From NCBI RefSeq assembly GCF_001653755.1, contig NZ_CP015125.1:494001-558000 (forward strand): a stretch of 64,000 bases of DNA, given 5' to 3'. This document shows, piece by piece, positions 36,431 through 44,569 of the stretch. This stretch comes from Dokdonia donghaensis DSW-1 (lineage in GTDB: Bacteria > Bacteroidota > Bacteroidia > Flavobacteriales > Flavobacteriaceae). The translations under genes were made by a program, and so were the position numbers. Numbering within the stretch: position 1 is the first letter of the stretch; every line of letters starts with the position of its first letter. Below the pieces are notes generated by a model. That model did not search any database. It was not told the origin of the DNA and saw only the letters and a list, made by a program, of their open reading frames with translations.

Positions 36431-36920
36431 TTTCTAACAATTGGGCTGCCACGTCCTTAAACAGCTGTTCAACATTTTCGCCAGTTTTGGCACTTGAAAG
36501 ATAACTATGTTGAACTTCTTGCTCATTTAGAGCTTGCTTTACTTCTTCAGCATCGACTAAATCCACTTTATTCCCGATTATGTGCACAGGAACATTAGGG
36601 TGCTTTTCTTTTAGGTGGGCTAGATTATATTTTAAGTCACTGTAAGTAACTGGCCTTGACGCATCAAAAACATATACAAAGCTAGAAGCTCCCATAAGGT
36701 ATGATGGCCTGTACTTAGTAAAATCATCTGTACCCTCAACATCCCATATAATAAGGGTTACCTTATTACTTGTATCAACAACTACTTCCTTTTTCATTAT
36801 GTGAACACCTATGGTCACGACATAATTATCTGAGAAAGTATTTTCTACAAACCTGCGAAGAAGTGACGATTTACCAACACCAAAATGTCCTAACAATACA
36901 ATTTTTTTAGATACGCTCAT
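36423..36920 (-). CDS. Ras/Rab-like small GTPase
   Basis: A 165-residue single-domain GTPase resembling eukaryotic Rab/Ras more than bacterial Era/Obg types. G1 is GHFGVGKS (11-18), the switch I Thr is T36 in VVTIGVHI, G3 is WDVEGT (59-64), G4 is NKVD (117-120) and G5 is SAK (143-145). The residue after DxxG, the catalytic Gln of Ras and Rab, is Thr64 here, so intrinsic hydrolysis may be slow or depend on a partner. No lipid-anchor Cys at the C-terminus. It overlaps the upstream gene by 14 bases and the kinase gene by eight, so the three are tightly coupled. Bacterial relatives include MglA and other Ras-like families; the exact family is not certain. Confidence 0.93.
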   Translation of the reverse strand: MSVSKKIVLLGHFGVGKSSLLRRFVENTFSDNYVVTIGVHIMKKEVVVDTSNKVTLIIWDVEGTDDFTKYRPSYLMGASSFVYVFDASRPVTYSDLKYNLAHLKEKHPNVPVHIIGNKVDLVDAEEVKQALNEQEVQHSYLSSAKTGENVEQLFKDVAAQLLENA

Positions 36921-37710
36921 CAGTAAAAAATTCTTTTAATTTTTTTGCAAATATAATATTATCATCAAGGTCTTCCTTATTTACTACGTATTGAGCAAAG
37001 TCTAGCAAGACATCTTCCAGTTTATCTTTAAACTTATCATCATATATACCACTTATAATCACGGCAATATAATAGTTTGAAAAATTTTGAAGGTGTATAG
37101 TAAATAGTTGGTAATCTATACGCTCTAGCTCCATCTCACCTTTTTCAAAAGCATCTTCTGCAAAGCTTTTTATTGCAGTGAGCATACCAGCCATCATATC
37201 TTCATCCATAGTCTGGCTCTTAGCATAATTTGCTTTGAGTATTCCAGAACCTTTTTCAACTACAAGTACTTGTTCAATATACGCTTTATATTCTTCTTTA
37301 AGCATCATTGCAGCCGTTGGCCTTTCTTTTGACTTAGACTTAAAAATATTTTTGAAAGAAAATGTTGCGTTTATTTTTTCATTTATGGAGTCACTTAGTT
37401 TTGCGACCTCAGCTTGAACGTACTTTTTTATCATTTTTCCCATAATAGGGAAAAGAGCCTCAGCCACGGCCTCTTGAGATTTTTTAATCTCTATTTTTAA
37501 GGTTTCAGTGATTACTGGTCCCAGAGTCTCTGGCATTGTGGTCACAAATTGCTGTAAGCGCTCGTCTAGTAATGGATCTATTCTATCAGATAAGTTTTTC
37601 TGACTATTTTCTAGTGCTTTGATCTTCTTATAAACGTCTTTTTCAGGCTCTTTCTCATTTGTGAGTAAAAGTTCCTTTAAAATTTCAAGACGTTCATCTG
37701 TTGTCATCAA
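36907..37710 (-). CDS. Partner protein of the Ras-like GTPase, no known name
   Basis: A 267-residue soluble protein. The N-terminal ~130 residues are helical and charged, with a conserved-looking segment ALFPIMGKMIKKYVQAEVAK. The C-terminal ~115 residues (about 140-255) form an alpha/beta domain (VLVVEKGSGILKANY, MMAGMLTAIKSFAEDAFEKG, YYIAVIISG) whose pattern recalls Roadblock/longin-type GTPase partners such as MglB. From memory, the same region is joined to a C-terminal OmpA domain in other bacteria (for example cyanobacteria) and can neighbour Ras-like GTPases; here the OmpA part is absent. Role as regulator or effector of the GTPase is an inference from fold and gene overlap. Confidence 0.75.
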   Translation of the reverse strand: MMTTDERLEILKELLLTNEKEPEKDVYKKIKALENSQKNLSDRIDPLLDERLQQFVTTMPETLGPVITETLKIEIKKSQEAVAEALFPIMGKMIKKYVQAEVAKLSDSINEKINATFSFKNIFKSKSKERPTAAMMLKEEYKAYIEQVLVVEKGSGILKANYAKSQTMDEDMMAGMLTAIKSFAEDAFEKGEMELERIDYQLFTIHLQNFSNYYIAVIISGIYDDKFKDKLEDVLLDFAQYVVNKEDLDDNIIFAKKLKEFFTDERI

Positions 37711-37729
37711 TAAGCGTTACCAATTTCTA

Positions 37730-38080
37730 TTATCCTTTCATATTCTTACCTAATCGCACGAGAAGATCTCCAAGACTATCAAGACTCACCTTTTGGTTGT
37801 CTATAGCTTCTGTTTTGTCATTTAGGGATTGTTCAAGGTCAGATACACGTATATTCACATCAGTAGTTATATTGTCTAATGCTGTCATAATTTCCTTGCG
37901 CGCATCATCTATATAGGCCAACATTTCTTCACGGTTCTTAGCGATATCAGACTTTAACGACTCAAACTCATTATTATACTCTTGTATATTTTCTCCAAAA
38001 ATAAGGTTCTTGATTACCTCAATTTTTGAGTTTGTTACATCTTCTGTTTGCAGATGTTCTTCTTTTAAATTTTTAGCCAT
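37730..38080 (-). CDS. Coiled-coil protein of the GTPase cluster
   Basis: A 116-residue acidic helical protein. A short segment LIFGENIQEYNNEFESLKSD is followed by heptad-rich sequence to about residue 90 and a small conserved-looking end (LGDLLVRLGKNMKG). No signal or membrane segment. It lies 19 bases upstream of the GTPase-partner gene and 83 bases after fbp, with its own -7 box, so it is probably the first gene of the GTPase operon. It may be a scaffold, but that is inference. Confidence 0.72.
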   Translation of the reverse strand: MAKNLKEEHLQTEDVTNSKIEVIKNLIFGENIQEYNNEFESLKSDIAKNREEMLAYIDDARKEIMTALDNITTDVNIRVSDLEQSLNDKTEAIDNQKVSLDSLGDLLVRLGKNMKG

Positions 38081-38108
38081 AATAGGGTTTAGCCTTATTG
38101 TTGTATTT

Positions 38109-38116
38109 CAAATATA
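38109..38116 (-). promoter_or_regulatory. Candidate -7 box of the GTPase operon
   Basis: TATATTTG on the minus strand matches TAnnTTTG exactly, 28 bases before the coiled-coil gene start at 38080. It suggests the coiled coil - partner - GTPase - kinase genes can be transcribed without fbp. Confidence 0.5.
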
Positions 38117-38163
38117 AAAAAAATACACTTCGTTTACCCCTTAATAATGTCTTATGTTCTTTT

Positions 38164-39168
38164 TTAATCGTTATTCATAAAACTTTCGGCTTTTTCGACC
38201 ATTAATCTGCTCCCGCAAAAGAAGGGAACACGCTCGTGTAGCTCTGTAGGTTTTAAGTCTAAAATACGTGTGTAACCATCACTAGCTTTACCTCCTGCCT
38301 GCTCTGCTATAAAAGCCATAGGATTGCACTCATAAAGAAGGCGTAATTTTCCATTTGTAGCTTTTGAACTTTTTGGGTACATATATATACCACCTTTTAT
38401 CATATTTCTATGTATATCAGACACTAACGACCCTATATATCGTGATGTATAAGGACGTCCCTCGGCTTCTTCTTGACAGTATTTTATATACTTCTTCACA
38501 CCATCCGGAAATTGTACATAGTTACCCTCGTTTACAGAATAAATATTACCCATCTCTGGAAACTGCATATTAGGGTGTGATAAGTAAAAAGTACCTATTG
38601 CAGGGTTGAGAGTAAATCCATTTACCCCGTGACCTGTTGTGTAGACAATCATAGTAGAGGTACCATATACAATATAACCAGCAGCTACTTGCTCTCTCCC
38701 TGGTTGTAAAAAATCTTCTATAGTCACAGGAGTACCTGGTGGCGTAACCCTTCTATATATTGAAAAAATAGTTCCTACAGACACATTTACATCTATGTTT
38801 GAAGATCCATCTAGGGGATCCATAAGTAAGATATATTTATTGTTATTGTCACCATTTTGACCTTCTAGGGAGATAAAATCATCATTTTCTTCGCTGGCAA
38901 TACCACATAAAATATTACGATTAGTAAGCGTTCTTATGAAGGTATCATTTGCCATTACATCCAGCTTTTGCTGGTCTTCACCCTGTATGTTAGTCTCTCC
39001 AGCGGCACCTACTATATCTACTAGCCCTGCCTTATTTACCTCGTGGTTTACAACCTTTGCTGCCAGCCTTATAGAGTTTATTAAGCGAGATAGCTCTCCA
39101 GATGAGTACTGGAATTCTGCTTGGTTTTCAATTATAAATTCGCCTAGAGTTTGATTTTTACGTGACAC
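38164..39168 (-). CDS. fbp: Fructose-1,6-bisphosphatase, class I
   Basis: A 334-residue gluconeogenic phosphatase. The metal site is visible in IASEENDDF (Glu pair near residue 97) and LMDPLDGSSNIDVNVSVGTI (near residue 120); the sugar-phosphate site appears in YIGSLVSDIHRN and GGIYMYPKS. Length matches the class I enzyme. The start codon is GTG (39166-39168). It lies upstream of the Ras-like GTPase cluster on the same strand; a metabolic link is possible, but a separate -7 box follows fbp. Confidence 0.97.
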   Translation of the reverse strand: MSRKNQTLGEFIIENQAEFQYSSGELSRLINSIRLAAKVVNHEVNKAGLVDIVGAAGETNIQGEDQQKLDVMANDTFIRTLTNRNILCGIASEENDDFISLEGQNGDNNNKYILLMDPLDGSSNIDVNVSVGTIFSIYRRVTPPGTPVTIEDFLQPGREQVAAGYIVYGTSTMIVYTTGHGVNGFTLNPAIGTFYLSHPNMQFPEMGNIYSVNEGNYVQFPDGVKKYIKYCQEEAEGRPYTSRYIGSLVSDIHRNMIKGGIYMYPKSSKATNGKLRLLYECNPMAFIAEQAGGKASDGYTRILDLKPTELHERVPFFCGSRLMVEKAESFMNND

Positions 39169-39285
39169 TTTAGTGTTTTTAAAATTTATGTAAATGTAAT
39201 TCTAAAATGCACTTACGACAACGTTTTCGCACAAGAATAGTTACTGTAATTATATACCTTAGCTTTTTAGAATAACAAGAAGCTT

Positions 39286-39774
39286 ATGAACCTCGCTATC
39301 AAAAAGGCAACTCCAGAAGATATGCCCGCTGTATTATCTCTCATTAATGAACTGGCAGTTTTTGAGAAAGAACCAGATGCTGTAAAGATTAACGAAGACA
39401 TTTTAATAGAAAATGGATTTGGTGACAACCCCCTTTTTTATTGTTTTGTAGCCAAAGAAAATGACACCGTTATCGGTATGGCGCTATGTTATTATCGCTT
39501 TTCTACCTGGGACGGAAAATCACTACACCTAGAAGACCTTGTGGTAAGAGAGGAATATCGAGGCAAAGGAGTAGGTAAAAAATTATATGACCAAGTAATG
39601 ACTTTTGGTAAAGAAAATGGGGTTAAAAGGGTTGAATGGGTCGTACTAGACTGGAATAAAAACGCCATAGCCTTTTATGAAAAAAGTGGCGCTCAATTCC
39701 TCAAAGACTGGTATCTAGTACAGATGGACGAAGGGCGTTTACATAAATACATTAAAACCATAACGCCATCTTAG
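39286..39774 (+). CDS. GNAT N-acetyltransferase, diamine acetyltransferase-like
   Basis: A 162-residue GNAT enzyme with the acetyl-CoA loop (VREEYRGKGVGKKLYDQVM, near residue 86-104) and C-terminal strands typical of the spermidine/spermine acetyltransferase branch (WVVLDWNKNAIAFYEKSGA, VQMDEGRLHKY). The diamine substrate is inferred from overall resemblance. A palindrome copy lies between it and the aspartate kinase gene. Confidence 0.88.
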   Translation: MNLAIKKATPEDMPAVLSLINELAVFEKEPDAVKINEDILIENGFGDNPLFYCFVAKENDTVIGMALCYYRFSTWDGKSLHLEDLVVREEYRGKGVGKKLYDQVMTFGKENGVKRVEWVVLDWNKNAIAFYEKSGAQFLKDWYLVQMDEGRLHKYIKTITPS

Positions 39775-39788
39775 TAATGTGGTAATCA

Positions 39789-39804
39789 CGCTTTCGCGAA
39801 AGCG
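39789..39804. repeat. Palindrome copy 12, 16 bp, intergenic
   Basis: CGCTTTCGCGAAAGCG in the 59-base gap between the GNAT and aspartate kinase genes. Confidence 0.95.
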
Positions 39805-39833
39805 CACTTAAACACAACACAACACTTTTTAAT

Positions 39834-41084
39834 ATGCAGGTATTTAAATTTGGGGGAGCCTCTGTAAAGGATGCAGCTGGGATAAAGAATATTGCCACCG
39901 TTCTTAATGAAACTGGAGTGACAGAAAAACTTGTGGTCATCTCTGCAATGGGGAAAACTACAAATGCGATGGAGGCAATTGTAAATGCCTATCTTAACGA
40001 TAAAATATTACTGCCAGAACATCTCAAAGCCACAGTAGACTATCACACGCAGATAGCCAGCGACCTATTTACACCTGGGCATACTATTTTTACATCTTTA
40101 AAAGCATTATTTGAAGAGTTAAAAGGCTTTCTCGCGTGGAACAAATCTCCAAAATATGATTTTGTATACGACCAGATTGTTTCTTATGGTGAATTACTGT
40201 CCACCACAATTGTAAGTGCATATCTCACAGATCAAGGAGTTAGAAACACTTGGCTAGATGCTAGAACTATTTTAAAAACTGATAATAGCTACCGAGACGG
40301 GCGCATAGACTGGGACATAACGCAACTTGCCATAAAAGAATCTGTAGACCCCACAGCGCTATCCATCACTCAGGGGTTTATAGCCTCAGACAGTAATAAC
40401 TTCACCACCACTTTAGGCAGGGAAGGGTCTGACTATACGGGAGGTATTTTTGCCTACTGCCTCAATGCTTGTAGTCTTACCATTTGGAAAGATGTCCCTG
40501 GAGTTTTAAATGGTGATCCTCGTGTGTTTAACAATACAGAGCTCTTGCACCAGATACCCTATGAGGAAGCGATAGAGCTTGCTTTTTATGGCGCATCAGT
40601 TATTCACCCTAAAACCCTACAACCACTACAGCGCAAAGAGATACCATTATATGTGAAGTCTTTTTTAAATCCAAAAAATCCAGGCACAATGGTAAGCGCA
40701 GTCGCATCACTAGTGCCAGAAGTACCTTGCTATATTGTAAAGAAAAGCCAGATATTAATATCATTATCATCTCTTGACTTCTCATTTATGGTAGAAGATA
40801 ATATTGCAGAGATATTTCAACTATTAGCATTATACAAGCTTAAAGTAGATCTTATACAGAACTCTGCCATAAGCTTCTCTCTTTGTGTAGATAATAAGTT
40901 TAACGGCTTAGAAAAGCTTGTAAATCAACTCAAAGGAAAATTTAAAGTAACCGTTACGCCTAATGTGCATCTTTACACTATTAGGCATTTTAACCAGAAC
41001 GCTTTAGATAACTTTCAAGAAGGTAAAGAGGTACTTCTCAAGCAGGCGACACAAAATACAGTGCAACTTGTGACACAAAACTAA
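39834..41084 (+). CDS. Aspartate kinase, monofunctional
   Basis: A 416-residue enzyme making aspartyl phosphate, the first step to lysine, threonine, methionine and diaminopimelate. The amino-acid kinase fold begins with VFKFGGASVKD (residues 3-13), and contains TTTLGREGSDYTGGI (near residue 196) and WKDVPGVLNGDPRV (near 220). Two C-terminal ACT-like domains (about 305-416) should mediate allosteric control. No homoserine dehydrogenase part is attached. The next gene is unrelated and has its own promoter box. Confidence 0.93.
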   Translation: MQVFKFGGASVKDAAGIKNIATVLNETGVTEKLVVISAMGKTTNAMEAIVNAYLNDKILLPEHLKATVDYHTQIASDLFTPGHTIFTSLKALFEELKGFLAWNKSPKYDFVYDQIVSYGELLSTTIVSAYLTDQGVRNTWLDARTILKTDNSYRDGRIDWDITQLAIKESVDPTALSITQGFIASDSNNFTTTLGREGSDYTGGIFAYCLNACSLTIWKDVPGVLNGDPRVFNNTELLHQIPYEEAIELAFYGASVIHPKTLQPLQRKEIPLYVKSFLNPKNPGTMVSAVASLVPEVPCYIVKKSQILISLSSLDFSFMVEDNIAEIFQLLALYKLKVDLIQNSAISFSLCVDNKFNGLEKLVNQLKGKFKVTVTPNVHLYTIRHFNQNALDNFQEGKEVLLKQATQNTVQLVTQN

Positions 41085-41136
41085 TGTAGTCTTGTCCATA
41101 GGTTAAACAAAATTTAATTACAGTACCCCTATTTGT

Positions 41137-41144
41137 TATATTTG
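41137..41144 (+). promoter_or_regulatory. -7 promoter box of the OlsF-like gene
   Basis: TATATTTG is an exact TAnnTTTG match, 27 bases before the ATG at 41172. No clear -33 TTG is visible at the expected distance. Confidence 0.5.
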
Positions 41145-41171
41145 CCTTCTTAATAAACTACCAATAATTGT

Positions 41172-42986
41172 ATGGGTCTAGTCACCGCAAAAGAAGTTGC
41201 TCGCGCTATCAATGTCGATAAATTCGGTTTTGTAGGCACTTTTATTGGGTGGTCATTAATGAAGGTTCTAAAAATCTCTACGGCAAATAAAATCTATGAT
41301 CGCAATAAGCACCTAGGCGATCTCGAGTTTCTCAATGCACTACTAGACGAGTTTAAGATTAAATTTGAAATACCAGAAGAAGACCTCAAGAGACTCCCAA
41401 AGAGTGGCGCTTACATTACGATATCAAATCACCCACTAGGGGGCATAGACGGAATATTACTGCTCAAACTTATGCTCGAGCAGCGTCCAGATTTTAAAAT
41501 CATAGCAAATTTTTTATTACACCGTATTGAGCCACTTAAGCCTTATGTGATGCCTGTAAATCCTTTTGAAAATAAAAAGGACGTTAAATCTAGTATTGCA
41601 GGTTTTAAAAGCGCCATCTCACACCTGCGAGACGGCCACCCTCTAGGTGTATTTCCTGCTGGAGAAGTATCTACCTATAAAGATGACAAGCTCATTATAG
41701 ATAAGCCGTGGGAAGAAGCAGCAATGAAGCTTATTAAAAAAGCAGAGGTTCCGGTTGTCCCTATCTATTTTCACGCAAAAAACAGCAGGCTTTTTTATCA
41801 ACTATCACGACTAAGCGACACGCTACGTACCGCAAAGTTGCCTAGCGAACTTCTAACTCAAAAGCATAGAGTCATAAAGGTGCGTATAGGGAATCCTATA
41901 AAAGTTGCTGCACAAAAGGAGCACGAGTCACTTGCAGATTTTACAGAGTTCTTACGCAAGAAAACATATATGCTTGCAAACTCTTTTGAAAAAAACAGCT
42001 TACTAAAAGATATCCCGCAAAAGCTTAAGGTCACAAAAGAACCTAAAAAGATCGTAACCGAAATAAGTAGTGATCTCATAGAAGATGAAATTTTACGCTT
42101 GCGCGAAAAAGACCGTCGTTTACTACAAAGTAAAAACTACGAAGTCTACCTAGCCCCTGCTCAAGAAATACCTAACATCTTACGTGAGATAGGCCGCTTG
42201 AGAGAGATCACATTTAGAGCCATTGGGGAAGGTACAAATGAAGCCATAGACCTCGATAAATTTGACAGGTATTATTACCATATGTTTTTATGGGATAATA
42301 AAGAAAACACTCTTGCCGGAGCGTACAGAATGGGGCTAGGGTCAAAAATTTATAAGGAATATGGAATTGATGGTTTTTACCTTCAAGATCTTTTTCGTTT
42401 TGAACCGGAGCTTCACAAAATGATGAGCGAGAGTATAGAGATGGGACGCGCTTTTATCACAAAAGAGTATCAACAAAAGCCTATGCCACTTTTTCTATTG
42501 TGGAAAGGTATTGTACACACCACACTTCGCTTTCCAGAACACAAATATCTCATAGGTGGTGTAAGTATCTCAAACCAGTTTTCTAACTTCTCAAAATCTC
42601 TTATGATAGAGTTTATGAAGTCCCATTATTATGATCCTTACGTGGCACAGTATATACGCCCAAAAAAGGAGTGGAAGGTAAAACTTAAAGATGCAGATAA
42701 AGAATTTGTTTTTGATGAAAGCAAAGCAGATCTCAACAAGTTTGACAAGCTTATAGAAGAAGTTGAGCCAGGTTCTTTACGTCTCCCTGTACTTATAAAA
42801 AAGTATATAAAACAAAATGCAAAGGTTATAGCCTTTAATGTAGACCCCCTCTTTAACAATGCTATAGATGGCTTGATGTACATACGCATATCAGATCTTC
42901 CAGAAAGCACTGTAAAACCTGTTATGGAAGAGTTTCAAGCAGAGCTAGAAAAAAAGTACGGGCAACGCATCCCAGAAGAGGAGTAG
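41172..42986 (+). CDS. Bifunctional acyltransferase, OlsF-like
   Basis: A 604-residue two-domain enzyme. The N-terminal half is a PlsC-type O-acyltransferase (HxxxxD motif in NHPLGGIDGILL near residue 78; FPAGEVST near residue 160). The C-terminal half (about 310-560) is an OlsB/hemolysin-like N-acyltransferase of the GNAT fold (REITFRAIGEGT, LAGAYRMGLG, EMGRAFITKEYQ). This arrangement matches OlsF, which in flavobacteria and some gammaproteobacteria makes ornithine lipids by N- and O-acylation. A related glycine- or serine-glycine-lipid product is also possible in Bacteroidota. Domain assignment is firm; the amino-acid substrate is inferred. Confidence 0.87.
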   Translation: MGLVTAKEVARAINVDKFGFVGTFIGWSLMKVLKISTANKIYDRNKHLGDLEFLNALLDEFKIKFEIPEEDLKRLPKSGAYITISNHPLGGIDGILLLKLMLEQRPDFKIIANFLLHRIEPLKPYVMPVNPFENKKDVKSSIAGFKSAISHLRDGHPLGVFPAGEVSTYKDDKLIIDKPWEEAAMKLIKKAEVPVVPIYFHAKNSRLFYQLSRLSDTLRTAKLPSELLTQKHRVIKVRIGNPIKVAAQKEHESLADFTEFLRKKTYMLANSFEKNSLLKDIPQKLKVTKEPKKIVTEISSDLIEDEILRLREKDRRLLQSKNYEVYLAPAQEIPNILREIGRLREITFRAIGEGTNEAIDLDKFDRYYYHMFLWDNKENTLAGAYRMGLGSKIYKEYGIDGFYLQDLFRFEPELHKMMSESIEMGRAFITKEYQQKPMPLFLLWKGIVHTTLRFPEHKYLIGGVSISNQFSNFSKSLMIEFMKSHYYDPYVAQYIRPKKEWKVKLKDADKEFVFDESKADLNKFDKLIEEVEPGSLRLPVLIKKYIKQNAKVIAFNVDPLFNNAIDGLMYIRISDLPESTVKPVMEEFQAELEKKYGQRIPEEE

Positions 42987-43002
42987 GCCCTTACAAGAGT
43001 CT

Positions 43003-43716
43003 CTATCTATATTCTGGATTTTCAAAATTCCATCTTGTCCCATCATCCCAATCACCTCTAGAATTACCATAAGCAGGGTATCCACCCTGATCCTTAAGCA
43101 TTTTTGCCAGGTGCAGTAAGTTATACGTCATAAAGGTGGTATTACGATTTGTAAAGTCATTATTCTTTGCACCACTTTCCTCATCATTATAGCTAGCACC
43201 TGGTCCTGCCTCACCTATCCACCCACAATCTGCTTGAGGAGGAATACTGTAACCTATATGTTGCAAAGCATAGAGTGTTCCCATAGCAACGTGCTTTATA
43301 CCATCCTCATTACCAGTAATGATACAACCACCTACTTTACCGTAAAAATAGTATTGCCCTTTTTCATTACGGTTACCACTCTCTCCATACAAGCGTTCAA
43401 TCAGTTTTGTCGCTACAGAAGATTTTTCTCCCAGCCATATAGGGCTACCTATTACAAGAATATCTGCTTCTTCTATTTTTTTAAAAATAGCCGGCCACTC
43501 ATCTTTATGCTCACCGTGTTCTGTCATATCGTGATATACACCATAAGCAACGTCGTGATCAACAAAGCGTAGATGCTCCACCGCGACCCCTTCAGATTTC
43601 ATAATATCCATTGATACATCCATAAGGGCTCGAGTATGGCTCATACGCGGTGTCTTTTTAAGAGTACAGTTGATGTACAAAGCTTTTAATGCCGAGAAGT
43701 CGTTCGTATTTTTCAT
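43003..43716 (-). CDS. Flavodoxin-like NAD(P)H-dependent oxidoreductase
   Basis: A 237-residue FMN-dependent reductase. The phosphate-binding start LKALYINCTLKKTP, the flavin-contacting GSPIWLGEKSSVATKLIERL (near residue 93) and GGCIITGNEDGIKHV (near residue 128) are typical of the NADPH-dependent FMN reductase/flavodoxin family. Substrate unknown. It stands alone; the 16 bases to the OlsF-like gene end leave no room for a strong terminator. Confidence 0.88.
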   Translation of the reverse strand: MKNTNDFSALKALYINCTLKKTPRMSHTRALMDVSMDIMKSEGVAVEHLRFVDHDVAYGVYHDMTEHGEHKDEWPAIFKKIEEADILVIGSPIWLGEKSSVATKLIERLYGESGNRNEKGQYYFYGKVGGCIITGNEDGIKHVAMGTLYALQHIGYSIPPQADCGWIGEAGPGASYNDEESGAKNNDFTNRNTTFMTYNLLHLAKMLKDQGGYPAYGNSRGDWDDGTRWNFENPEYR

Positions 43717-43827
43717 ATGGTAGATTTTGTCCTATAAGTTACTCATTACTTACAAATCCATTGATAATGAATTCTTAACCCCTAACTAAAATACCATTCT
43801 AGAGAGTCTCCTATTCCCTTATACTAC

Positions 43828-44310
43828 CTAAAACAGCTCACTCCTCTTCTCAAGAAGCACATTGTCGTGCCATATACCATCTCTCATCGCTAACTTCTCA
43901 CGTACACCCACTATTCTAAAACCACATTTTTGAAATAAAGCGATACTAGCTTCATTTTGAGCAAAGATTTTGGCTTGTAAAGTCCAGAAACCCACTCGCT
44001 CACTTTCCTTTATTGCGGTCATAAGTAATGCTCGTCCTATCCCTTTGCCTCTGGCGGTTTTAGAAATATATAAGGTAACCTCTGCTACACCTTTATAAAC
44101 TTCACGGGTAGAAAATGGAGTGAGTGCTACCCAACCTAGTATAACCTCTTCTTTAATTGCAACAAATCTACACTGCTTTAAAAACTTAGCATCCCAACTC
44201 ATCCAGTCTGGGACTATAGTCTCAAAAGTTGCCATACCTGTATCTAACCCATCTTGATAAATCTGAGCGCAATGGGTATAATCCTCTTTTAATAACGGTC
44301 TAATGGTCAC
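43828..44310 (-). CDS. GNAT N-acetyltransferase, phosphinothricin acetyltransferase-like
   Basis: A 160-residue enzyme with strong resemblance to PAT/YncA proteins: IRPLLKEDYTHCAQIYQDGL, VAEVTLYISKTARGKGIGRA (acetyl-CoA loop near residue 88) and FQKCGFRIVGVREKLAMRDG with the terminal WHDNVLLEKRS. In chromosomes such genes usually acetylate methionine sulfoximine/sulfone or related amino acids rather than conferring herbicide resistance. Substrate is therefore inferred. Confidence 0.9.
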   Translation of the reverse strand: MTIRPLLKEDYTHCAQIYQDGLDTGMATFETIVPDWMSWDAKFLKQCRFVAIKEEVILGWVALTPFSTREVYKGVAEVTLYISKTARGKGIGRALLMTAIKESERVGFWTLQAKIFAQNEASIALFQKCGFRIVGVREKLAMRDGIWHDNVLLEKRSELF

Positions 44311-44371
44311 TGAATAAAACTTTACAACATATCACATCTTAATCTCTTATAAAGATGCTCTTAAAGACTGG

Positions 44372-44562
44372 CATCTGCAATAGCTCTTATTTTACTAATA
44401 ACCAGTTACGTATGAGCTTTTTTTTCTGAAAGGATTCATAAACGTAGTACTTTCTACTTAGCGTGGTTACAAAAATAGAAAGTATATAATCTTTGATACC
44501 GGCTCTAAAACAATTTGAAAATATTGCTAAACTACAATTAGGTCGCTAGCTTTCGCGAAAGC
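44372..44562 (-). pseudogene. Decayed 3' fragment of a PLP-decarboxylase gene
   Basis: This apparently empty stretch matches the 3' end of the intact decarboxylase gene at 46670-48094. The 20 bases 44429-44448 are identical to 46737-46756, and 44480-44522 aligns closely with 46881-46923. On the minus strand, pieces such as SDLI, LEPVS and TTFMNPF can still be read in the decarboxylase order, interrupted by stops, with about 93 bases missing between them. The fragment corresponds to roughly the last 90 residues. Its 5' end on the minus strand is a palindrome copy, read as AFAKASDLI. It sits just downstream of the response-regulator gene. Confidence 0.8.
44549..44562. repeat. Palindrome copy 13, 14 bp, at the pseudogene edge
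   Basis: GCTTTCGCGAAAGC eight bases beyond the stop of the response-regulator gene and at the edge of the decarboxylase relic, where the old reading frame gives AFAKAS. Confidence 0.95.
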
Positions 44563-44569
44563 AAAAAAA

